This document shows, in pieces, positions 54,198-60,539 of a stretch of DNA of 64,000 nucleotides. The position numbers were made by a program, and so were the translations under genes. The stretch lies in assembly GCF_020627745.1 (NCBI RefSeq), contig NZ_JAHDGE010000005.1:19437-83436 (forward strand). The letters are read 5' to 3'. Under the pieces are notes generated by a model. The model was not told the DNA's origin, ran no database searches, and saw nothing but the letters and a program-made list of their open reading frames with translations. The stretch's first letter is position 1. Each line of letters begins with the position of its first letter. Source of the stretch: Pseudooctadecabacter sp. GTDB taxonomy: Bacteria; Pseudomonadota; Alphaproteobacteria; Rhodobacterales; Rhodobacteraceae.

Positions 54198-55274
54198 ATG
54201 CGCGTGTCTGACCTCAAGACAATCAAATACCTTTTGGCAGGGATATTGTTCCTGCTGCTTTTCGGGGCCGTGTATTTCACACGCGAACTGGTGCTGCCCA
54301 TCTTGCTGGGCCTGATCATCGCAATGACATTCAGCCCGCTTTGCCGCGGTCTTGTGCGCGCGGGGCTGAATCAGGTCGTCGCCGCCACGCTGATTATCAT
54401 CAGTCTGGGATCAGCCCTGACGTTGACCCTTCTGGTGGTGGCCGCCCCTGTCTCCCTCTGGCTGTCCGATCTTCCTGCTTTGGAAAACGAAATCCGAATT
54501 AAGGTCGCTGGATTGACGGACAGTGTCGAAACGGTCCGCGATGTCGCACGCCAGGTCGAGGAAATCGCGGAAGAGGCCGGATCGGACGACGACGACGTAC
54601 AGCGGGTGACGGTCGAACAGCCCCAACTGCTGACAACCGCCGCATCCGGTGCAGTGACCATACTCACCACGATGATGATCGCCCTTGTGCTGGCCCTGTT
54701 CTTCTTGTCGTCAAACCCCCTCATCATCGACAAATTGTCGAGGCTGTCCAAGACAGCCGAACAACGCGAGATGGCAATCAAGGCGCTCAGCGATGTGGAA
54801 CGTGGAATTTCACGTTACCTTTTGGCGATCACGACCATCAACGCGGGCCTTGGGGTTTGTGTGGCCGCCGCGATGTGGGGTCTTGGCCTGTCGATGCCAT
54901 GGATTTGGGGCGTCGTTGCTTTCTTGCTGAACTTTATTCCGGTGTTGGGGGCCATGGCGGGGTCAGTCGCTGTCTTTGCCATTGCGATTATCCAGTTCGA
55001 TACCATCGCCTACGCCGCGCTTGCGCCTTTCCTTTACATGACACTCAGCAGCTTTGAGGGGCAGTTTGTGACGCCTGCGCTGGTCGGCCAGCAGATGGAA
55101 ATCAATGCAGTCTCGGTCATTCTGACAGTCGTCGTCTGGGGGTGGCTGTGGGGAATTCCGGGTGTTGTCATTGCGGTGCCGTTTCTTGTGATCATCAAAT
55201 CCATCGCCGACAACGTGCCTGGCTGGAATGTCGTATCACTCATCCTGTCGCCAATCCGCGAAACCCGATCCTGA
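54198..55274 (+). CDS. AI-2E-family (PerM-like) membrane protein 1
   Basis: About 358 residues (361 if GTG at 54189 is used) with around seven membrane helices: an N-terminal pair (TIKYLLAGILFLLLFGAVYF, LPILLGLIIAMTFSPLCRGLV), a periplasmic or cytoplasmic helical insert with an acidic run (EEAGSDDDDVQRV), and the conserved C-terminal part (ILFLNFIPVLGAMAG-like WGVVAFLLNFIPVLGAMAGSV, SFEGQFVTPALVGQQMEINAVSVILTVVVWGWLWGIPGVVIAVPFL). Family members include TqsA and Na+/H+ antiporter-like proteins; substrate unknown. A second, diverged copy converges from the right at 55469. The promoter at 54151 suggests stress induction. Confidence 0.88.
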   Translation: MRVSDLKTIKYLLAGILFLLLFGAVYFTRELVLPILLGLIIAMTFSPLCRGLVRAGLNQVVAATLIIISLGSALTLTLLVVAAPVSLWLSDLPALENEIRIKVAGLTDSVETVRDVARQVEEIAEEAGSDDDDVQRVTVEQPQLLTTAASGAVTILTTMMIALVLALFFLSSNPLIIDKLSRLSKTAEQREMAIKALSDVERGISRYLLAITTINAGLGVCVAAAMWGLGLSMPWIWGVVAFLLNFIPVLGAMAGSVAVFAIAIIQFDTIAYAALAPFLYMTLSSFEGQFVTPALVGQQMEINAVSVILTVVVWGWLWGIPGVVIAVPFLVIIKSIADNVPGWNVVSLILSPIRETRS

Positions 55275-55362
55275 ACGAGACGCCACGCCGCCTGTGCCGC
55301 GGTCCTTTTGATCCATACCCTTGCATCGGATGGGTGACCGTCGCCAGATCGTTCGCCATCGA

Positions 55363-55390
55363 ACGCGCCGAGCGTAACGAGCGCGCTTTT
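55363..55390 (+). terminator. Weak terminator-like hairpin after AI-2E protein 1
   Basis: CGCGC and GCGCG bracket a 12-nt loop and are followed by TTTT. It is in the 194-nt convergent spacer between the two AI-2E genes; nothing else recognisable is there. Confidence 0.35.
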
Positions 55391-55468
55391 GCTAGATCTG
55401 GCTGAATGGCCCGCCCAGAATTGAAGCCCCATGCGCTCAGCATCCGACTGACGGTCATGACGTTGCGG

Positions 55469-56476
55469 TCAGCTTCCTGACGGGGCCACGATACGTTTGA
55501 TCCAGATCACGAATGGCAGCGCAACAATCGCGCCGACGGGCCCCCAGATCCACAATCCGGTGATGATGGACAAAAAGACGAACAGCGGATTAACCCGGAC
55601 GTGTTGACCGACAATCAGGGGTGTCACGAATTGGGCTTCGATGGAGTTCAGGGCAAAAAAGGCCAATGGTGGCAGAAAGGCATATGCGCCACCGAATTGG
55701 ACCAGACCGGCGATCAGAAGGCCGCCGATGATACAGATGGGACCGAGGTACAAAAAGAAGTTCAACACCGCAGCGGCAAGGCCCCAGAAGATCGGATATT
55801 CAACGCCGATCAGGGCCATCACAACGCCGGTCGCGACGCCAAGGCCGGTGTTCACCAAACTGACCGCCGCGAAATAGCTGGAAACCGCGCGGTCGGCCCG
55901 CAACAAGGTTTCGGCGCGTTGGGGCAGCGCTGCATAGAGTTCGTTTCTTGTAAGGACGAAGAAAAACAGCGTGCCGACGAAAATAAGGAACTGTGCCCCG
56001 AAATTCGGTGCAAGCCAAATGGCCTGACTGACACTGGGAATCTGGTCGGCCAAGGTCGTCTCGTCGATGACGGCGGGGTCTTCGCTGTCGGGGTTGACCT
56101 CTTCCAGACCTGCGAAGACATCAGAGAATGAGGCAAGATACATCCGCACCGTATCCATGATGTCGGGTAGTATTCGTTTCACCATGGAAAAAGCGGGTTC
56201 GACCAGCAACAGCAATCCAAAGATCGCACCCAGAATGATCCAGACCATCGCAACCGAGAGCAGGATACGTGGAGCCCCCTTTTTCACGAGGAATTCCACA
56301 ACGGGCGACACTACGATGCCCAACACCAGAGCCAGCGCAATGGGGGCCAGAATGGCCTTGGCAAGAACCAGAGCCGATACGAGTGCAACCCCTGCCAAAA
56401 TGCAAAGGCACGCTGTAACCAGCGTGCCTTGAGTAACGACCGTCGCCGGATCGTCGTGTCTTACAGAGTCTTTCAC
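55469..56476 (-). CDS. AI-2E-family membrane protein 2
   Basis: About 335 residues from a GTG at 56476 that starts two bases after the stop of the upstream gene (TAAGGTG), so it is the last cistron of a five-gene run. Helices include LVTACLCILAGVALVSALVLA, ILAPIALALVLGIVVSPVVEFLVKKG and the signature IFWGLAAAVLNFFLYLGPICIIGGLLIAG and SIEAQFVTPLIVGQHVRVNPLFVFLSIITGLWIWGPVGAIVALPF. It is a clear but distant paralogue of the protein at 54198. The longer frame to 56668 is unsupported and would overlap the neighbour. Confidence 0.87.
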   Translation of the reverse strand: MKDSVRHDDPATVVTQGTLVTACLCILAGVALVSALVLAKAILAPIALALVLGIVVSPVVEFLVKKGAPRILLSVAMVWIILGAIFGLLLLVEPAFSMVKRILPDIMDTVRMYLASFSDVFAGLEEVNPDSEDPAVIDETTLADQIPSVSQAIWLAPNFGAQFLIFVGTLFFFVLTRNELYAALPQRAETLLRADRAVSSYFAAVSLVNTGLGVATGVVMALIGVEYPIFWGLAAAVLNFFLYLGPICIIGGLLIAGLVQFGGAYAFLPPLAFFALNSIEAQFVTPLIVGQHVRVNPLFVFLSIITGLWIWGPVGAIVALPFVIWIKRIVAPSGS

Positions 56477-56477
56477 C

Positions 56478-57263
56478 TTAGTGCCGTGCTGGAACGGGTC
56501 GCACAGTTTCCGGTGTCTCACCGGCGGGTGCGTTGATGCGGGTTTTGGCCTGCGCATGCAGCTTGTCCATCTCTTCACGCAGGACACCCTGCGCACGGGA
56601 CATGAACCTGTCGCGCTGTTCACCCATGAGTTCGTCTTCGCGACGGGAGGAGGGCAAAAGGGCACCAATCAGCGCGCCGATCCCCAGCGCTACCGCCCCG
56701 ACGGCCAGCGGCTGTGACTGCATCGCGGCCGATGATTTACGCGCAGCCCGACGCGCCTGATCTTCAACTTTTTCTTGGGCGTTCACGGCAGCCTGACGTG
56801 CTTCGCGGACGCGCAGGCGTGCTTTCGGTGGCAGTTTATCGAGACCGTCTTCGATCCGGTCGCGCATCCACTTGGCAGAAGGTGACTTCGACATTGTTGA
56901 TCCTTTCTGTGCAGTCATGGCCTGATCTGCTGCGGCCACGCGTTCGTCAAATCCATAAAGGGCATCGTGGGGCTGCGGAGGTCGGACCGTTTGGGCAGGG
57001 TCCACATCAGGCGCGGATGTGCGCGCGCCTGTTCCGGCAAGAAGCAGGCCGAGACCTGCTCCGACCATCACAAACCCTGCGGGGTTCTTTTTTGCGGCGT
57101 CCCACGCCTGACGGGCAACATCATTGCCGTAGGTCTCAACCATTGTGGCTGCATGCGTCTTCAGATTTTGCGGAGCGAGAGCATTGGTCAGCGCGTCAAG
57201 GGACTTTGCAAGTTCCTGACGTTCGGCGGCCGCCTCGCGTTCGATTTCCTTTAGATCAGCCAT
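56478..57263 (-). CDS. DUF3618-like protein with amphipathic helices
   Basis: 261 residues. The N-terminus has EREAAAERQELAKSLDALTNALAPQNLKTHAA, like DUF3618. Then WDAAKKNPAGFVMVGAGLGLLLAGTG is a membrane segment, with a second at PLAVGAVALGIGALIGALLPSSRREDELMGEQRDRFM. So two copies of a 'charged helix + NP + Gly-rich membrane helix' unit are joined in one chain, the unit also seen in the two DUF883-like neighbours. The start overlaps the holin-like gene by 8 nt. Function unknown; probably an inner-membrane stress protein. Confidence 0.8.
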   Translation of the reverse strand: MADLKEIEREAAAERQELAKSLDALTNALAPQNLKTHAATMVETYGNDVARQAWDAAKKNPAGFVMVGAGLGLLLAGTGARTSAPDVDPAQTVRPPQPHDALYGFDERVAAADQAMTAQKGSTMSKSPSAKWMRDRIEDGLDKLPPKARLRVREARQAAVNAQEKVEDQARRAARKSSAAMQSQPLAVGAVALGIGALIGALLPSSRREDELMGEQRDRFMSRAQGVLREEMDKLHAQAKTRINAPAGETPETVRPVPARH

Positions 57264-57651
57264 GAGTGGCCCCTTTCACGGTTTCCACGTCGCGCTGCAC
57301 GTTGTGCATTGTTTTCGTCGGAGCGAGGGCGTCAGCGGACAAACGGGATTTGCCCATCAGCACCAGAACCAGAGCCCCCGCAAAAAAGACGGCTGCGACG
57401 ATCAATGCTGCGGTCCCGGCGTTCATGCCGCCTTCGGTCAGATAGCCTACCACGGCACCGGCCAGCACGTTCAACGCGGTGAGGACCATCAAAGCGGCAA
57501 TGCCGAAAAAGGCCACGCCCATGGCCGCACGGGAGATGTTGTTGGACATCTCGGCGCGGGCAAGATGGACCTCTTTCTGCATAAGGCCGGAGAAGTGCCG
57601 CAGGGTGTCTGCAATCAGATGAGGTGCGGTGCGGGGATCAGGATGGGACAT
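57256..57651 (-). CDS. Phage-holin-like (DUF1469/Holin_3_6 family) membrane protein
   Basis: About 131 residues: a charged N-terminal helix (LIADTLRHFSGLMQKEVHLARAEMSNN) followed by two membrane helices (AAMGVAFFGIAALMVLTALNVLAGAVVGYL and AALIVAAVFFAGALVLVLMGK). This is the chromosomal 'putative actinobacterial holin-X' type and not evidence of a prophage. CAT at 57649-57651 gives the start; a longer frame begins inside the upstream gene without support. It overlaps both neighbours (14 nt and 8 nt). Confidence 0.83.
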   Translation of the reverse strand: MSHPDPRTAPHLIADTLRHFSGLMQKEVHLARAEMSNNISRAAMGVAFFGIAALMVLTALNVLAGAVVGYLTEGGMNAGTAALIVAAVFFAGALVLVLMGKSRLSADALAPTKTMHNVQRDVETVKGATHG

Positions 57652-58105
57652 CGAAGCCCCCCAAAGCTGCGTCAATATCGCGGCTGTGCCACGGGTCGTC
57701 ATCGCTATAGGTTTGCGCGATGGGGGACGGATCACGTGCCTTGAGGAAGCGTGACAGCGCCACACCGGCAAGGGCCGCGCCACCGATGAACACCAGCGGG
57801 TTGCGCCGCGCGAAATCGGTGATCTGCTGTGTCACTGCGTTGACGTCCATGTCGGCCACCGATTGGGCCAGATATTCGGCGCCAGCGGCAACCTGATCGG
57901 CCATCTGCGCCTGAATGCTGCCGGAAGGCAGTTCGTCACTTGCAGCGTCGGCAGCGTTGGCAACGGCAGACACTTCGGCGGTCGCGCGGGACTGGGCTGC
58001 GTGCGCCGCTTCGTCAACCTTCGCGCGTGCGGCGGCTGCGGCATCCTGGCCGAGGTCCTGCACTTTTGCCTTTACGTCGTCGAGGGGGGTATCATTGCGG
58101 GCCAT
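57638..58105 (-). CDS. DUF883/ElaB-like amphipathic membrane protein 1
   Basis: 155 residues. The first about 85 are an Ala-rich amphipathic region (VKAKVQDLGQDAAAAARAKVDEAAHAAQSRATAEVSAVANAAD). ITDFARRNPLVFIGGAALAGVALSRFLKA is the RRNP plus glycine-rich membrane helix of ElaB/YqjD proteins, which in E. coli bind stationary-phase ribosomes to the membrane. An acidic tail follows. It shares its end with the holin-like gene and lies 21 nt after the similar protein at 58127. Confidence 0.8.
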   Translation of the reverse strand: MARNDTPLDDVKAKVQDLGQDAAAAARAKVDEAAHAAQSRATAEVSAVANAADAASDELPSGSIQAQMADQVAAGAEYLAQSVADMDVNAVTQQITDFARRNPLVFIGGAALAGVALSRFLKARDPSPIAQTYSDDDPWHSRDIDAALGGFDVPS

Positions 58106-58126
58106 GGTAGGGTCCTCCTTATGACT

Positions 58127-58495
58127 TTAATCTCTGGATTTGATAAGCAAGGTGATTGCGACACCCAGACCAAAGGCGGCGCCCATGGCGATCAGGGGAT
58201 TGTCGCGCACCTGTGCTTCAAAGCTGCGCACGCCTTGCTGGCCGGTTTCAGCCGCCTTGCGGACTTGTGCGACGCCGGTTTCGGCGTGGCTGCGAACGCT
58301 GTCGGTGACCTGATCGGCGATCTGTGCCGCCTGATCCTTGGCCGAGGCGGCCATATCGCTCACCTTTGCAGTCAAAGAGGTGTCTTCGTCGGATTTGATG
58401 ATGCGTGCGTTCGGATCCTGCGCCAGCTTGGTAGATCCGTTGGCCTTGCGTTTCGCAGGGGTGTCTGCGGTCTTAGAGCGGGATTGAGTAGCCAT
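58127..58495 (-). CDS. DUF883/ElaB-like amphipathic membrane protein 2
   Basis: About 122 residues. A basic start (MATQSRSKTADTPAKRKANGSTKL) is followed by a helical part (AKVSDMAASAKDQAAQIADQVTDSVRSHAETGVAQVRKAAETG) and the end VRDNPLIAMGAAFGLGVAITLLIKSRD, a C-terminal membrane anchor. AAGGAG 6 nt before 58495 decides the start. It is the first gene of the five-gene minus-strand run 58495 to 55469 and has an exact EcfG-type promoter 31 nt upstream. Confidence 0.82.
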   Translation of the reverse strand: MATQSRSKTADTPAKRKANGSTKLAQDPNARIIKSDEDTSLTAKVSDMAASAKDQAAQIADQVTDSVRSHAETGVAQVRKAAETGQQGVRSFEAQVRDNPLIAMGAAFGLGVAITLLIKSRD

Positions 58496-58525
58496 CTGCT
58501 TCTCCTTAAGTTGTCCTGCTGAGTG

Positions 58526-58551
58526 AACGGTTATCAAACCCCATTTGTTCC
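58526..58551 (-). promoter_or_regulatory. EcfG-type general-stress promoter of the five-gene membrane-protein run
   Basis: On the minus strand GGAAC (58547-58551), 17 nt, CGTT (58526-58529), exact to consensus, ending 31 nt before the start at 58495. Spacer identical to the sites at 54151 and 59544. Confidence 0.75.
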
Positions 58552-58564
58552 CTATGATATGGTG

Positions 58565-59509
58565 TCAGGTCTGCGCTTCGCCCAAAGTGTCAGCCTTTTC
58601 CGCATCGCGGTGGCCCATGGGCACATCTTGGCCTTGGGTGGTGTCGCGGCGGGTCTGGGCCTCCATTTCAGCGTTGAGTTCGGCACCGATCAGAACGATG
58701 AACACCGACATCCAGAGCCATGTCAGCAGGATGACCACACCAGCCAGCGCGCCGAAGCTTTCGTTATAGCTGCCAAAGGAGCTGACGTAGAAAGCAAAGC
58801 CCGCAGAGGCGACGATCCAGAGGGCACATCCGACGAGGCCGCCCAATGACACCCACGACCATTCGGCTGCATCACGGCTGGGGCCGTAGCGGTAAAGCAC
58901 CGCAAGGCCCGCCATGGTCAGCGCGGCCAGCACCACGAATGACAGCACCAGCACCAGCGGTTCGCCCACAGGGCCAAGCCGGAAGAAATCCACCACCGCC
59001 GGCAGAACCGCAACAACCACAAGGGCGAGCAACAGTCCCGCGATGATCAGCGCTGTCAGTCCCAGCGTGACAGCCTTGAGTTTGATGAAGCCGCGTTCTT
59101 CCTTTTCGTCGTACGCCACGTTGAGCCCGTCCATCAAACTGCCCACGCCCTTGGACGCTGAGTAAATCGCAAGCAGGAGGGACAAAAGTGCCGCAAGCCC
59201 AAGACCGCCCTCTGACGATCCGGTGACAGCGGTGGCCTGTTCGAGGATGATATCGACAATATCCTGTGGCACCAGACCAGCCAGGGCGCTGATCTGATCC
59301 GTGATGTCGGAGGGTTCAAGAAACAGGCCCGACAGTGCCATCAGCGCAGCGATCGCAGGGAAGATAGCAAGAAAGCCGTAGAAGGCGACGCCGGCGGCAA
59401 TGAGGCTGACGCGATCATCCGCGATCTCGTCCTTGACGCGCCAGAGGATGTCTTTCCACCCTTTTGCGGGAATTTCGGTCGGCTTGTCTGCGGCGCGGCC
59501 TCTGGGCAT
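58565..59509 (-). CDS. YihY/BrkB-family membrane protein
   Basis: 314 residues with six membrane helices (LIAAGVAFYGFLAIFPAIAALMALSGLFL, LGLAALLSLLLAIYSASKGVGSLMDGLNVAYDEKEERGFIKLKAVTLGLTALIIAGLLLALVVVAV and later pairs). The family was once called RNase BN in error, and its function is still unsettled. A soluble C-terminal tail (AEMEAQTRRDTTQGQDV) follows. It is upstream of the DUF883-like gene on the same strand but each has its own EcfG-type promoter, so both are probably induced together. Confidence 0.9.
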   Translation of the reverse strand: MPRGRAADKPTEIPAKGWKDILWRVKDEIADDRVSLIAAGVAFYGFLAIFPAIAALMALSGLFLEPSDITDQISALAGLVPQDIVDIILEQATAVTGSSEGGLGLAALLSLLLAIYSASKGVGSLMDGLNVAYDEKEERGFIKLKAVTLGLTALIIAGLLLALVVVAVLPAVVDFFRLGPVGEPLVLVLSFVVLAALTMAGLAVLYRYGPSRDAAEWSWVSLGGLVGCALWIVASAGFAFYVSSFGSYNESFGALAGVVILLTWLWMSVFIVLIGAELNAEMEAQTRRDTTQGQDVPMGHRDAEKADTLGEAQT

Positions 59510-59543
59510 CGGGGGTCTCCGTTATCGGGTGGGTCTTGGGGGG

Positions 59544-59569
59544 AACGTGCGGCAGGGGATGATGGTTCC
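59544..59569 (-). promoter_or_regulatory. EcfG-type general-stress promoter of the YihY-family gene
   Basis: On the minus strand GGAAC (59565-59569), 17 nt, CGTT (59544-59547), an exact consensus match 35 nt before the start at 59509. Confidence 0.75.
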
Positions 59570-59573
59570 TCGG

Positions 59574-60353
59574 CTAGGCGGCCACGGTCGCGTCACGCAC
59601 CGCCCGCAAGGGATGGGACACTTGCAAGGGCAAGGGCACAGTCACAAGCCCCGGCTGATACCCCCAACGGCGGGCGTAGGCGGCGGGCATGTCATCCATT
59701 CGCACCGTATCGCGATAGGCAGCGTTGCCGTCGGTGATGTCTTCAGACGCGGGACCGCACGGCAGGGATAGATAAGCCGCGATCTGCCGCATGGCCTGCC
59801 GGGGGTCGGCGACAATGTCTTCATACCTCAGGCACATGACTGCGTGGAGGAAGGGAAGGTCCTGTTCCATTTGCGCATAGGCTGCGGTCCAATGGTCGTG
59901 CAATTGCGGCAGGGGGGTATCGACCCAAGCCGCGGTTGAGGCCGCGACGGCCTCTGGGTGGCGCAACAGGACAATGAACTGCGAGGTCGGAAAGAGCTGT
60001 TGCAACAAACGCATCCGCGTCAGGTTGACAGGGGACTTTTCAACCCGCCAGACCAGCCCCGGCGCGAACCACGGGTCCCAGTCGTGATCCAGCCGCTGGC
60101 GCGTGGCCAAAGTGTTCAGGTGATGATGTTCGGTAAGGTGTTCGTCCGGATTGGTCGCGAAATGCATGGGCCGTCCGCTTTGTGCGGTATGGGGGATCGC
60201 CCCTTGTAGATAGACACCTTCATTTTCCGGAACCGGCGCGCCCGTGATGCCGCCTGCACCGGGCAACATATTGACCAGACGGTTGACGAGGGATGTGCCG
60301 GACCGATGCAGCCCGCCAATGAAGACATAGCGCGGCGCCTTCGCGGGCGTCAT
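59574..60353 (-). CDS. Sulfotransferase-family protein
   Basis: About 259 residues. The 5'-phosphosulfate loop is YVFIGGLHRSGTSLVNRLVNM (about 9-29) and the 3'-phosphate region is FIVLLRHPEAVAASTAAWV. No signal peptide or membrane span. It would transfer sulfate from PAPS to an unknown acceptor. I start at MTPAKAPRYVF (60353). It is divergent from the sucrose-phosphate synthase gene and is the second sulfotransferase in the window. Confidence 0.85.
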   Translation of the reverse strand: MTPAKAPRYVFIGGLHRSGTSLVNRLVNMLPGAGGITGAPVPENEGVYLQGAIPHTAQSGRPMHFATNPDEHLTEHHHLNTLATRQRLDHDWDPWFAPGLVWRVEKSPVNLTRMRLLQQLFPTSQFIVLLRHPEAVAASTAAWVDTPLPQLHDHWTAAYAQMEQDLPFLHAVMCLRYEDIVADPRQAMRQIAAYLSLPCGPASEDITDGNAAYRDTVRMDDMPAAYARRWGYQPGLVTVPLPLQVSHPLRAVRDATVAA

Positions 60354-60486
60354 TTGACAGACCAAAAAGTTTTCATTTTTTTCAACGCCTTAAATCTCAC
60401 TCACTTGCGCGACCGTATGAACGTTAGCGGCCAGTTAGGGGTCGCCAGCGCAAAGTCGACTTTATTCGAGGATAATTTTTGTTAAG

Positions 60487-60512
60487 GGAACGGTTTGGAT
60501 TTTCGCGCTGTT
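60487..60512 (+). promoter_or_regulatory. Near-consensus EcfG-type promoter of the sucrose-phosphate synthase gene
   Basis: GGAAC (60487-60491), 17 nt, TGTT (60509-60512): one base off CGTT, 28 nt before the start at 60540. The position and spacer match the three exact sites, but the mismatch makes it weaker evidence. Confidence 0.4.
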
Positions 60513-60539
60513 GAGCCGCCATTGAACGGAGGCGAGCGT

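Noticed and set aside
57256-57651. Holin-like gene as a prophage remnant
   Set aside because: It belongs to the chromosomal holin-X/DUF1469 type, is embedded in an overlapping stress-gene run, and no other phage gene is present.
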